From CAYWMP01 sp964459445 (GTDB lineage Bacteria; Desulfobacterota; DSM-4660; Desulfatiglandales; HGW-15), in contig CAYWMP010000026.1 in assembly GCA_964459445.1 (NCBI GenBank), positions 1-43,825 of the forward strand: DNA of 43,825 nt, read 5' to 3'. The notes under the pieces were generated by a model, which searched no databases, had not been told where the DNA came from, and saw only the letters and a program-made list of their open reading frames with translations. Of this stretch, positions 24,963-33,819 are shown piece after piece. Made by a program: the position numbers and the translations under genes. Numbering within the stretch: position 1 is the first letter of the stretch; each line of letters opens with the position of its first letter.

Positions 24963-25298
24963 ATGCCAGCAGAGACAGAGAGCAGCAAAAATTCAGAGGA
25001 AGTGAATCAGAAATCGGAGAATGCCGTCAGACCGGGTGCGGATATTGTCGCATCTATGACCGATGATCTGAGAAAGCAATTGATCGAGATGGTCGATAAG
25101 GGTGTTAAACAATTAGAACTGGACCTTAGCGATGTTGAAATGGTGGACTCGGTAGGTTTGGGGGTCATCATCGCTGCTCATAACTCTCTAAATGCTTCAG
25201 GGGGTAAACTAACGGTCACAAACGTCTCTGAAGACATCTACCGACTTTTTAAGACCATGCGATTGAATCAACACTTCGACGTGCAGCAAGCCGCATAA
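24963..25298 (+). CDS. STAS-domain anti-anti-sigma-like protein (RsbV/HsbA type)
   Basis: A 111-aa protein with an ~18-aa polar N-terminal tail and a STAS domain. The phospho-site is Ser63 in VDSVGLGVI, followed by helices typical of SpoIIAA (SLNASGGKLTV, then DIYRLFKTMRL). The ATG at 24963 has AAGGAGG at five nt, which is much better than the upstream in-frame start. It is the likely substrate of the RsbW-like kinase (23885) and the PP2C phosphatase (22759). It lies 98 nt upstream of cheA and on the same strand, so it is probably the first gene of the chemosensory operon. That placement links the partner switch to the chemotaxis proteins. Confidence 0.92.
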   Translation: MPAETESSKNSEEVNQKSENAVRPGADIVASMTDDLRKQLIEMVDKGVKQLELDLSDVEMVDSVGLGVIIAAHNSLNASGGKLTVTNVSEDIYRLFKTMRLNQHFDVQQAA

Positions 25299-25396
25299 AA
25301 AGAATCCTATGCGTTTCCCCTAAAGCCATGGTTTTTAAAAAAGATCATTGATGACAATGGAAACAATTGGGCGACACAAAGCAATGGAGGGAGAAT

Positions 25397-28300
25397 ATGG
25401 ACTTCAACACCGATGAAAACCTGCAACTCTATGTTGAGGAATCCCTGGAGCACTTGTCGGATATCGAAAATGATCTGCTCGCAATCGAGGAAGATGGCGC
25501 CGATATAGATGAAGAACTCGTAAACAAGGTCTTCCGTGCAGCTCATTCAATAAAAGGCGGCGCCGGCTTTATGGGGCTCACCAACATAAAGGAGTTGTCC
25601 CACAAGATGGAGAATGTGCTGGGGATGATCCGAAGCCGAGAAATGATTCCCAACCCGGAAATAATCAATATCCTCCTCCTTGCCTCTGATTCGCTCAGGA
25701 ATCTGGTGAGTGATTCTGCTGCCAGCAATGACATCGACATTTCGGAACACATCACAGCATTAACGGCCGTGGCTGAGAACAATCTCCCGGAAGAGGAAAA
25801 GGAAAGCATTTCCAATATCGTGGATATAACCACGCTCGATGGTAAGACAATTTTTGGCGTCACCGAATTCGATATAACCAGCGCCAAAAAAGAGGGGAAA
25901 TTCATCTATCTGGTGGAATACGATCTGATCAATGATGTCCATAAGAAGGACAAGACCCCCATGGAACTCCTTAACGAAATGGAACAGAGCGGCATTATTA
26001 TGGAATGCAAGATCGATACGGAGGCCATCGGTTCTCTCGATAGTGATGTCATTTCTAAAAGAATTCCATTTTTAGTCCTTTTCGGCACAATTCTGGAACC
26101 CGAGATGATTAATGCCCTGTTCCAGGTGGAGGATGAATTCATCTCTCAGATGGGCGAAGATCAAAAACTCAGGCGGATAGGCGAATTGCCTGAGGAGGTG
26201 CCTTCTGGTGAAAAAGAGGAAGAAATTAAGGGGAGTGACACAGAACCTGAACCTGAAGAAGAGGTTGTCGCCGAGGAGAAACCGGTAGTTGCTCAGAAAG
26301 AGGCCCAGCCTAAAAAGGCAAAAGCACCGGGGAAGAAAGATGAAAAGCCGCCCAAGGCCTCGGTCACCACTGAAACGAGCCTCAGGGTCAATGTAAGCCT
26401 GTTGGATTCATTGATGAACCTGGCAGGAGAGCTTGTCCTGGGCAGAAACCAACTCCTTCAATCCATAACCTCAAGAGACCAAAGAACCATTGAGAGCTCT
26501 GGCCAACGCCTCGATCTCATCACGACCGAGCTTCAAGAAGCCATCATGTTGACCCGGATGCAGGCCATTGGGAGCGTATTTAACAAGTTTCCGAGGGTGG
26601 TCAGGGATCTTGCGAGAAACCTTGACAAGGAGATCGATTTGATCCTTGAGGGTAAGGACGTTGAACTCGATAAGACAATCATCGAGGCCATCAGCGATCC
26701 ATTGACCCATCTTGTACGCAATTCCGTAGATCACGGCATAGAAAGTCCTGAGGAAAGGAAGAACCAGGGCAAGAACCCTACCGGCAAAGTGTTGCTTAAG
26801 GCCTATCATGAGGCGGGACAGGTCAACATAGAGATCACGGATGACGGGAAAGGCTTGGACGGTGAAAAACTCGCTGCTTCAGCCATCGCCAAAGACCTTT
26901 TAAAGGAGGATGAGGTTCGTGTCATGTCTGACAAGGAAAAGGTTAACTTGATCTTCCTCCCAGGTTTTTCCACGGCCCAGAAGGTTACCGATGTGTCCGG
27001 TCGCGGGGTTGGTATGGATGTCGTCAAAACAAACCTCGATAAACTGGGCGGGGTTGTGGATATAGAGTCCCAGGTTGGCGAGGGGACTACCATCCGCGTC
27101 AAACTGCCTCTAACACTGGCAATTATCCCCAGCCAGCTTATCTCGACCGGAGGCGAGCGGTTTGCGATTCCACAGGTCAACATGGATGAACTGCTTCGAA
27201 TTCCTGCGGCTCAAGTCAAGGACCGTATCGAAAGGGTGGGAGAAGCAGAGGTTGTGAGGCTCAGAGGAAAACTGCTACCGCTCATTAGTCTGGCCCAAGT
27301 CCTTGGTATGGAGAACACCTATACGGATCCCAAGGACGGTGAGGAAAAAACAGACAGGCGAAAGGGCCTCGCTGATAGGCGGTGCAAGAGGAGTCCACTT
27401 TTCGACGGCCTTGCTCCCGATGGGGCTCAGGTGGAGGACGATCAATCCCCCATAGATAGTGAGGCCCAGCCTGAGAGTGCTGAAAACAATGGAGCGGTTG
27501 TGGAGTATGACAGGCGAGAGGATCAAGATAGACGCTACCGCGCGGACAGTGCCGTCAATATCGTCGTTGTATCCGCTGGCGCTCTGAAGTATGGGCTCGT
27601 TGTGAACAAACTATTTGATTCAGAAGAAATCGTTGTAAAACCCCTTGGCCGTCATCTTAAGCATTGCAAGGGCTACGCTGGCGCCACCATTATGGGAGAC
27701 GGCCATGTTGCGCTCATACTCGATGTCGTCGGTATCTCGCAAATGGCTGAATTGACCTCCATAGAAGGCACGGACAGGGCGGGCGAGATGGCAACGGAGG
27801 CCATCAAGAAAAATAGCGATGAACAGTCTTTGCTCATATTCAGAAACGCCGAAGAGGAACAATTCGCGGTGCCTCTCGGCCTTGTTCAACGGATAGAGAA
27901 AATAAAGAGGGACGATATCGAGATTGTGGGTGGAAAGAGGGTGATCAAGTATCGCGGAGGAAGTCTGCCCCTGGCCGCCATTGAAGAGGTGGCCGATGTG
28001 AAGCCCACAGCGGACAAGGATGATCTCATGGTGATCGTCTTCCTGATGGCTGAACGGGAAGCCGGGCTCATTGGTACAGGGCCGGTTGATGCGGTCGAGG
28101 TGGACGTGAAATTTGATGAAACCATTCTCAATCAGCCCGGAATCGTCGGGTCGGCGATCATCGGGGAAAATACCACCCTCCTGATAGACGTCTTTGGGCT
28201 CATGAAAATCCTGAATCCCCAATGGTTTACGGAAAGGGAAGTGGTTCAGAGTTCGGACGGCAATGCCGCCACTATTCTCTATGCTGAGGATTCCCATTTT

Positions 28301-28642
28301 TTCCGAAGCCAGGTCAAGGGTTTCATGGAGGAAGAAGGGTACAAGGTTATAGAGGCGGAAGACGGAGTGAAGGCCTGGGAACAGCTTGAGCAATGCGGTG
28401 AAGAGGTGAGCATCGTTGTCACCGACATCGAGATGCCGGAGATGGATGGCTATGAACTCACCAAGATGATTAAGCGTGATGAAAGGTTCAGGCATTTGCC
28501 CGTAATAGCCCTTACGACCCTGGCAGGGGAAGAAGACATGGCCCGGGGCAAGGAGGTAGGGATAGATGAATATCAAATCAAGCTGGACAGGGAAAGGCTT
28601 GGAAATTCTATTCATACCTACCTGAAAAATTATACAGGATAG
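25397..28642 (+). CDS. cheA: CheA histidine kinase with two CheW-like domains and a C-terminal receiver
   Basis: A 1081-aa chemosensory kinase. P1 has the phospho-acceptor His50 in AAHSIKGGAGFMG. A middle domain (~135-265, with ITSAKKEGKFIYLVEYDL) may correspond to P2. A Pro/Glu/Lys linker spans ~270-322. P3 dimerisation (NVSLLDSLMNLAGELV) starts near 324. P4 is the ATPase (LVRNSVDHGIES, GRGVGMDVVK). P5 is a CheW-like domain (~568-795) interrupted by an ~80-aa charged insert (~638-717). A second CheW-like domain (~808-944) follows. The C-terminal receiver has Asp1010 in TDIEMPEMDG. The ATG at 25397 has GGAGG six nt upstream; an earlier TTG has no such site. Two CheW-like modules and a fused receiver are unlike E. 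coli CheA; the receiver could be a phosphate sink. Confidence 0.93.
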   Translation: MDFNTDENLQLYVEESLEHLSDIENDLLAIEEDGADIDEELVNKVFRAAHSIKGGAGFMGLTNIKELSHKMENVLGMIRSREMIPNPEIINILLLASDSLRNLVSDSAASNDIDISEHITALTAVAENNLPEEEKESISNIVDITTLDGKTIFGVTEFDITSAKKEGKFIYLVEYDLINDVHKKDKTPMELLNEMEQSGIIMECKIDTEAIGSLDSDVISKRIPFLVLFGTILEPEMINALFQVEDEFISQMGEDQKLRRIGELPEEVPSGEKEEEIKGSDTEPEPEEEVVAEEKPVVAQKEAQPKKAKAPGKKDEKPPKASVTTETSLRVNVSLLDSLMNLAGELVLGRNQLLQSITSRDQRTIESSGQRLDLITTELQEAIMLTRMQAIGSVFNKFPRVVRDLARNLDKEIDLILEGKDVELDKTIIEAISDPLTHLVRNSVDHGIESPEERKNQGKNPTGKVLLKAYHEAGQVNIEITDDGKGLDGEKLAASAIAKDLLKEDEVRVMSDKEKVNLIFLPGFSTAQKVTDVSGRGVGMDVVKTNLDKLGGVVDIESQVGEGTTIRVKLPLTLAIIPSQLISTGGERFAIPQVNMDELLRIPAAQVKDRIERVGEAEVVRLRGKLLPLISLAQVLGMENTYTDPKDGEEKTDRRKGLADRRCKRSPLFDGLAPDGAQVEDDQSPIDSEAQPESAENNGAVVEYDRREDQDRRYRADSAVNIVVVSAGALKYGLVVNKLFDSEEIVVKPLGRHLKHCKGYAGATIMGDGHVALILDVVGISQMAELTSIEGTDRAGEMATEAIKKNSDEQSLLIFRNAEEEQFAVPLGLVQRIEKIKRDDIEIVGGKRVIKYRGGSLPLAAIEEVADVKPTADKDDLMVIVFLMAEREAGLIGTGPVDAVEVDVKFDETILNQPGIVGSAIIGENTTLLIDVFGLMKILNPQWFTEREVVQSSDGNAATILYAEDSHFFRSQVKGFMEEEGYKVIEAEDGVKAWEQLEQCGEEVSIVVTDIEMPEMDGYELTKMIKRDERFRHLPVIALTTLAGEEDMARGKEVGIDEYQIKLDRERLGNSIHTYLKNYTG

Positions 28643-28688
28643 TTCGGCCTTAAGACTCAAAAAAGCAATCCCGAAAGGAAAAGAGGCA

Positions 28689-30536
28689 ATGAAGATAAAA
28701 CACAAATTGTTCCTGACGACCTTATCCTTGGCAGGCATTATTGTCGGCATGTTTCTTGTCACCTGGTGGGTCACCGGGCAACAAAAGGATGACGGTCTGG
28801 TCATCAATCTTGCCGGGAGGCAAAGAATGTTGACCCAAAAGATGACAAAAGAGGCGCTTTTCTTTCAGATTGAAAGGGAGAAATCCGGGAAAGCCAATGC
28901 GACTTTGGCAAATTCGGTGCGAAACACCATGATGGTTTTCGATAAGACGCTTGCGGCACTCAAAGACTCGGGAAAAGCACCACTGTCTATTGATCTCAAA
29001 GCCACTGACTATCGGGAATGCCCCAAGGCTGAGGAACCTGCCTATGCCCAGCTCGCAAAAGTGACGGAGATGTGGAAAGTGTTTTCGGGACGACTGGAAG
29101 CACTCCTTGAAGGTCATGGGGAGGCTGGGGAAAACTTGGCCTGGGTTATGGAAAACAATGTACCGCTTCTTGGGGCGATGAATAAAGCAGTGGTCATGCT
29201 CCAGAAGCTATCAGAGGGTAAAGTGAGGCAGCTATTGGGTGCCCAGGCCGCCGGCATACTTATCGGTGCCGGGCTCATGGTGCTGGCACTGCTAACGACT
29301 TTTTCAATTGTTAAAAAGATCGACAATTCAAAACAAATGGCCTTACTATTGAGCACGGGGGATCTGACCAAGAGATTCGTTGAGGACACAAAGACACCCT
29401 GCGTGAAGCTCAGAAACTGCGAGAAAAGGGATTGTCCATCCCACACAGCAAATCCGGAGCACCAGAAAGGCGCCTGCTGGAGTGTGGCCGGTTCCAGTGC
29501 AGTCGATATCCAATGCCCCAGGATCCTCAAGGGCAAGGCCGGCGGTGGATTAGACAGCTGCGAAGAGTGTGAAGTTTACGAGAAAGCCAAAATGGACGAG
29601 CTCGGCGAACTCTCACGGAGTTTGAATCTATTTACGCACAAATTGCAGGAAATGATCACAGGACTGAAGGGGGGTGCTGAGGAACTAGCTGATTCCTCCA
29701 CGCAGTTGGCATCTATCTCGGAGCAGGTGTCCCTCGGAGCGGAGCAGACCTCTTCAAGATCGAGTATGGTTGCGAGCGCCGCTGAGGAGATGAGTAGCAA
29801 TATGAGTTCTGTAGCGGCTGCTACGGAGCAAGCCTCCACCAATGTGAGCATGGTGGCCACTGCCGCAGAGGAGATGACCGCAACAATTAATGAAATCGCC
29901 CAGAGTTCGGGAAAGGCGAGTTCCATTGCCGCCGAAGCCGTCTCAGAGGCAAACAGTGCGTCCGTCAAAGTCGACGAGTTGGGGACAGCTGCCGATGAAA
30001 TCGGTAAGGTCACGGAAGCCATTACCGAGATATCGGAGCAGACAAATCTTTTGGCCCTTAATGCGACCATTGAGGCCGCCCGGGCCGGCGAAGCGGGCAA
30101 AGGCTTTGCGGTGGTAGCCAACGAGATCAAGGAGCTGGCTAGGCAAACGGCTGAGGCAACGGGTGAGATCAAGAAGAAGATTGAGGGTATACAGGGATCG
30201 ACCGATGGAACCGTCACCCAGATAGAATCCATTTCAAAAGTGATAAACGATATGAGTGATATCGTCTCGACAATAGCCTCGGCCGTGGAGGAGCAATCCG
30301 TCACGACCAAGGAAATAGCAGAGAACGTAACCCAAGCTTCCCAGGGGATTCAGGAAGTTAATGAAAACGTTGCCCAAACCTCAACCGTTGCCGGAGAGAT
30401 CGCTAAAGATATCGGAGAAGTAAATCAAGCAGCCGGGGATATGAACAACAGCAGTTCGCAGGTCAAAGAGAATGCCGGACAGCTTTCGGAACTCGCTGAC
30501 CAGCTCAGCAAAAACGTCAAAAAATTTGTGGTGTAA
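28689..30536 (+). CDS. methyl-accepting chemotaxis protein, PilJ-type sensor with Cys-rich HAMP insert
   Basis: A 615-aa chemoreceptor. TM1 is ~8-29 and TM2 ~182-207. Between them is a helical PilJ/NarX-like sensor with the hallmark INLAGRQRMLTQKM near residue 40. After TM2 a HAMP-like region is interrupted by seven cysteines (238, 244, 249, 263, 276, 291, 294) in a pattern C-x5-C-x4-CP-x13-CW-x12-C-x14-C-x2-C, ending CEECEVY. I recall this pattern from deltaproteobacterial signalling proteins (two-CW type). The HAMP then resumes (MDELGELSRSLN). The signalling hairpin (EQTNLLALNATIEAARAGEAG) is intact. No C-terminal CheR-tether pentapeptide is seen. It starts 46 nt after cheA and probably signals to it; the cysteines suggest a metal, haem or redox input in the cytosol. 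Confidence 0.93.
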   Translation: MKIKHKLFLTTLSLAGIIVGMFLVTWWVTGQQKDDGLVINLAGRQRMLTQKMTKEALFFQIEREKSGKANATLANSVRNTMMVFDKTLAALKDSGKAPLSIDLKATDYRECPKAEEPAYAQLAKVTEMWKVFSGRLEALLEGHGEAGENLAWVMENNVPLLGAMNKAVVMLQKLSEGKVRQLLGAQAAGILIGAGLMVLALLTTFSIVKKIDNSKQMALLLSTGDLTKRFVEDTKTPCVKLRNCEKRDCPSHTANPEHQKGACWSVAGSSAVDIQCPRILKGKAGGGLDSCEECEVYEKAKMDELGELSRSLNLFTHKLQEMITGLKGGAEELADSSTQLASISEQVSLGAEQTSSRSSMVASAAEEMSSNMSSVAAATEQASTNVSMVATAAEEMTATINEIAQSSGKASSIAAEAVSEANSASVKVDELGTAADEIGKVTEAITEISEQTNLLALNATIEAARAGEAGKGFAVVANEIKELARQTAEATGEIKKKIEGIQGSTDGTVTQIESISKVINDMSDIVSTIASAVEEQSVTTKEIAENVTQASQGIQEVNENVAQTSTVAGEIAKDIGEVNQAAGDMNNSSSQVKENAGQLSELADQLSKNVKKFVV

Positions 30537-30633
30537 ATTTGGCTGGAGGGTTGGGTGAGATTCCTGTTGATAAGACTCAAACAATTGGCGTTGTTTTCAA
30601 AGGGTAATCTCTTATGAGGGAGAGGAGGTATTG

Positions 30634-32112
30634 ATGAAGCTACCTGTGGTGAATTTGCGTTCAAAGCTCATAATGCTGACGGCGATTCCGGTGGTCTTCC
30701 TTTCACTGATTTTAGGTGTGATTTTTGTCATCGAAATGCAGGAGGTGGGTAAGATGGCCGGCGCGCCTTCGGAGAATCCGCCTATCAGGATGAAAATTAG
30801 TAAAACGGAAGCTTCATCTGTTGAACAAAGTTCAGATAAAAAGGGCGGAGATGTCTTTGACGACGCTATCAAAAGACACATGAGAAAAACAACGTTTCTC
30901 CTAGGGGGCGTAGGGATTCTTGTTGCCCTGTTGAGTGCCGGGATTTCCTTTTTCCTCTCTAAACGTTTTATCACAGGCCCTCTGTCCGAATGTACCCAGT
31001 TTATCGAGGGGGTATCAAAGGGACAAATGGGAGAAGAATTTAAGATTGGGGATGGAGATGAGATCGGAAAATTAGGTGAGGCGGTCTTCAGTCTTGCCAA
31101 ACAATGGAACCAGATACGAAAAGAGATGATTGAAGGTATCGATGCCGTCGTTTCCTCTTCAACCTTGCTTTCTGATACATCAGAACAGATGCGTGATGGG
31201 GCGGAACAAGCTAATAGTAAATCTGGTCATCTCTCAATGTCTGCACAGCAGATGACCGCGAGCATGGGCGCCGTTGCGGGCGCAGTGGGGGAGGCCGTCT
31301 CCAACGTGACCCTGGTAGCCGCCGCTGCCGAAGAGATGACTGCTACCATCAATGAGATTGCCCGAAACTGCGAGCAGGCCCGCTGCATTACCGGAGATGC
31401 CGTAACCGAGGCCCAAAGCACCTCAGAAAAAATAGACGAACTGGGCACAGTCGCTCAAGAAATAGGAAAGGTAACCCAATCTATCACGGACATTTCCGAC
31501 CAGACCAATCTCCTTGCCTTGAATGCCACGATAGAAGCAGCTCGGGCCGGAGAGGCGGGCAAGGGTTTTGCCGTTGTAGCCAATGAGATCAAAGGGCTTG
31601 CCAAACAGACGGCAGAATCAACGGAGGAGATCGAGCAAGAAATTGAAGAAATACAGCGTTCGACAGAGGGAACGGTTATTCAGATTGAACAGATCTCAAA
31701 AGTCATCAATGATTCGAACGATATCGTATCTACCATTGCAGCGGCCGTTGAAGAGCAGTCAGTGACCACGAAGGAGATCGCCCAGAATGTTGCACAGGCC
31801 TCCCAGATAATTCTGCAGGTCAATGAGTATGTGGCCCAGAGTTCGGCAATGACCGGAGAGATTACAGGCGATGTGGCGGAAGTGAATGCAACTACTTCGG
31901 AGATCCTGGGAAACAGTTCCGAGGTGGTATCAAAGGCGCAGACACTGAGTGGAATGGCAGATGAGCTTAAAGGGATTCTCTATAAACAAAGTGAGGAATT
32001 GAAGGAAACAAGCCCAGCTGATTCAGAGATGATTAGCGAGGAAACAAGCGCAGCCGACTCAGAAATGAATAGCGAGGAAACAGGCGCAGTCGACTCGGAG
32101 ATGAATAGCTAG
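30634..32112 (+). CDS. methyl-accepting chemotaxis protein with minimal periplasmic part and repeat tail
   Basis: A 492-aa receptor. TM1 (~12-33) and TM2 (~86-107) enclose only ~50 polar residues, too few for a normal ligand-binding fold. HAMP (FITGPLSECTQFIEG ... DGDEIGKLGEAV) and the signalling hairpin (DQTNLLALNATIEAARAGEAG) follow. Protein and DNA are very similar to the preceding receptor in the signalling region, so they are paralogues. The C-terminus ends in an acidic 12-residue repeat (ADSEMISEETSA and variants, 2.6 copies). I chose the ATG at 30634 (GGAGG five nt upstream) over a TTG one codon earlier. With no real sensor domain it may sense membrane or cytosolic state, or take input from other proteins. 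Confidence 0.92.
   Translation: MKLPVVNLRSKLIMLTAIPVVFLSLILGVIFVIEMQEVGKMAGAPSENPPIRMKISKTEASSVEQSSDKKGGDVFDDAIKRHMRKTTFLLGGVGILVALLSAGISFFLSKRFITGPLSECTQFIEGVSKGQMGEEFKIGDGDEIGKLGEAVFSLAKQWNQIRKEMIEGIDAVVSSSTLLSDTSEQMRDGAEQANSKSGHLSMSAQQMTASMGAVAGAVGEAVSNVTLVAAAAEEMTATINEIARNCEQARCITGDAVTEAQSTSEKIDELGTVAQEIGKVTQSITDISDQTNLLALNATIEAARAGEAGKGFAVVANEIKGLAKQTAESTEEIEQEIEEIQRSTEGTVIQIEQISKVINDSNDIVSTIAAAVEEQSVTTKEIAQNVAQASQIILQVNEYVAQSSAMTGEITGDVAEVNATTSEILGNSSEVVSKAQTLSGMADELKGILYKQSEELKETSPADSEMISEETSAADSEMNSEETGAVDSEMNS
32017..32109 (+). repeat. 36-nt tandem repeat encoding an acidic 12-aa unit at the receptor C-terminus
   Basis: Units start at 32017, 32053 and 32089 (the last partial) and encode ADSEMISEETSA, ADSEMNSEETGA and VDSEMNS. 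They are in frame and run to the stop codon. Copy number could vary by slippage, changing tail length without breaking the gene. Confidence 0.85.
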
Positions 32113-32138
32113 GTTAAGAATATTGGAGGTGAAAGGGA

Positions 32139-32600
32139 ATGCGGCATTCAAGCAGTTCAGAACAACAAGACAGGGCCTTGGAACTGGCGACATTTTATAT
32201 CGGTGATGCACTCTGCGGCATGGATATCCTAAAGGTCCAGGACATCAATAAGCTTTCAGAGATGACCAATGTGCCCCAGGCGCCGGATTATGTGAAAGGC
32301 ATTTTGAATCTGAGGGGGCAAATCGTCACTATTCTGGATTTAGGGAAGAAGTTGGGACTTTCTGAAACCCGGAAGGGTGGTGAAAACCGCAATATCATCG
32401 TTAATTCTGAAGATGAATATATAGGACTCCTCGTGGATCGAATCAGTGATGTCGTCCGGGCAGAGGTCGATGCCATTGAACCGCCACCGGCCAATATCGG
32501 TGAACTCCAGGGCAAGTTCTTCGAGGGCGTTCTGAAGGGTGACAATGGTTTGATCGGCATTTTGAAGACGGAAGAAATATTGAAAACGAGTGAATCATGA
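32139..32600 (+). CDS. cheW: chemotaxis coupling protein CheW
   Basis: A 153-aa CheW that would link receptors to CheA. It has the two-lobed SH3-like pattern: ELATFYIGDALCGMDIL, then VPQAPDYVKGILNLRGQIVTILDL, the most diagnostic CheW stretch, and GLLVDRISDVVRAE. GGAGGT lies eight nt upstream of the ATG. It overlaps cheB by 4 nt (ATGA), so the two are translationally coupled. In addition CheA carries two CheW-like domains of its own. Confidence 0.96.
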   Translation: MRHSSSSEQQDRALELATFYIGDALCGMDILKVQDINKLSEMTNVPQAPDYVKGILNLRGQIVTILDLGKKLGLSETRKGGENRNIIVNSEDEYIGLLVDRISDVVRAEVDAIEPPPANIGELQGKFFEGVLKGDNGLIGILKTEEILKTSES

Positions 32601-33715
32601 GCAGCAACGAGTCCCTAAAAGTCCTTGTCGTTGATGATACCGTTTTTTACCGGAAAATCGTTACGGATGTACTCAATGAATTTCTTGGAGTAGAGGTCGT
32701 AGGAAGCGCCTTTAATGGAAAGGTCGCCATTTCAAAGATCAAGTCTTTAGAGCCGGATCTTCTGACATTGGACATTGAAATGCCTGAAATGGACGGGCTT
32801 CAAACGCTCAAGGAAATGAATAAGGTGGCGCCTGAAGTTGGGGCCATCATGTTGAGCAGCCTGACCCATGAAGGCGGGGCAATGACCATGCAAGCTCTTG
32901 AGCTGGGAGCCTTTGATTTCATACCTAAGCCTCAAGAAGACAGTATGGATGAAAACAAGAAGGCAATCAAAGAGGCTATTGCTCCCATGATCCAAGCCTT
33001 CAAGAGGAGGAGGGAAATAAAGAGCATATTGACTGGAAAGGCTGCCTCCGCTCAGGGAAAAACGCGACCTGTGCTCGAAGATGATTCATCCTCCGAAAAA
33101 TTAGTGGGAAAAGGGATTAGCGTACCGCACCGAAAACAAAAGTCCGATATTATAGCCATCGGCGTATCCACAGGAGGACCAAATGCCCTGGCACAGATGA
33201 TGCCGAAATTACCACACGATTTGGGCGTTCCCATCTTGATCGTCCAACACATGCCCCCTGTCTTCACCCAATCACTGGCCAGCAGTCTGGATACCAAGTG
33301 TGAACTCACGGTAAGAGAAGCAGTTGATGGTGAATCCCTTCAATCCAACACAGCCCTCATTGCACCGGGGGGAAAACAAATGAAGGTGGCGGCCGGCGCC
33401 GACGGCAAAAATAGGATCGTCCGGATTACGGATGATCCGCCGGAGAACAGCTGCAAACCCTCCGCTGATTATCTTTTTCGATCTATTGCGCATCACTACG
33501 TTGGAAGGTCAACCGGGGTTATCATGACCGGAATGGGTTCTGACGGCACTCTCGGGCTCAAATTGATGAAGAGAAATGGTGCAACTCTGATCGCACAAAA
33601 CGAAGACACCTGTGTCGTTTACGGTATGCCCAAAGCGCCCATCGAGTCAGGCATTGTAGATGTTGTTGCACCGCTCGAGAAAATCGCCGAAGAAATCTCC
33701 ACCACAACAAAATAG
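32597..33715 (+). CDS. cheB: protein-glutamate methylesterase/deamidase CheB
   Basis: A 372-aa response regulator that removes methyl groups from chemoreceptors. The receiver has VVDDTVFYRK and the acceptor Asp in TLDIEMPEMDG (near residue 57). A ~50-aa linker follows. The methylesterase domain has the catalytic Ser in GVSTGGPNAL, His in QHMPPVFT and Asp in TGMGSDGT, all intact. It is coupled to cheW by a 4-nt overlap and followed by cheR, so the receptors in this operon are expected to be adapted by methylation. Confidence 0.96.
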   Translation: MSSNESLKVLVVDDTVFYRKIVTDVLNEFLGVEVVGSAFNGKVAISKIKSLEPDLLTLDIEMPEMDGLQTLKEMNKVAPEVGAIMLSSLTHEGGAMTMQALELGAFDFIPKPQEDSMDENKKAIKEAIAPMIQAFKRRREIKSILTGKAASAQGKTRPVLEDDSSSEKLVGKGISVPHRKQKSDIIAIGVSTGGPNALAQMMPKLPHDLGVPILIVQHMPPVFTQSLASSLDTKCELTVREAVDGESLQSNTALIAPGGKQMKVAAGADGKNRIVRITDDPPENSCKPSADYLFRSIAHHYVGRSTGVIMTGMGSDGTLGLKLMKRNGATLIAQNEDTCVVYGMPKAPIESGIVDVVAPLEKIAEEISTTTK

Positions 33716-33819
33716 TTAGATCAAGGAAATATGGAAACCCAAGGAAATCGGATTTGGGATCCGGGTATTTGATCCAATGCCCAGTCACGAATGCCTTCGA
33801 AATATAACTAAACTGACGA

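Noticed and set aside
27620..28807. Minus-strand open frame of 395 codons opposite cheA
   Set aside because: No ribosome-binding site; it overlaps the well-supported CheA second CheW-like and receiver domains, so it is a shadow frame.
29576..30310. Long minus-strand open frame (244 codons) opposite the first chemoreceptor
   Set aside because: It is the antisense shadow of the Ala/Glu-rich receptor signalling domain.
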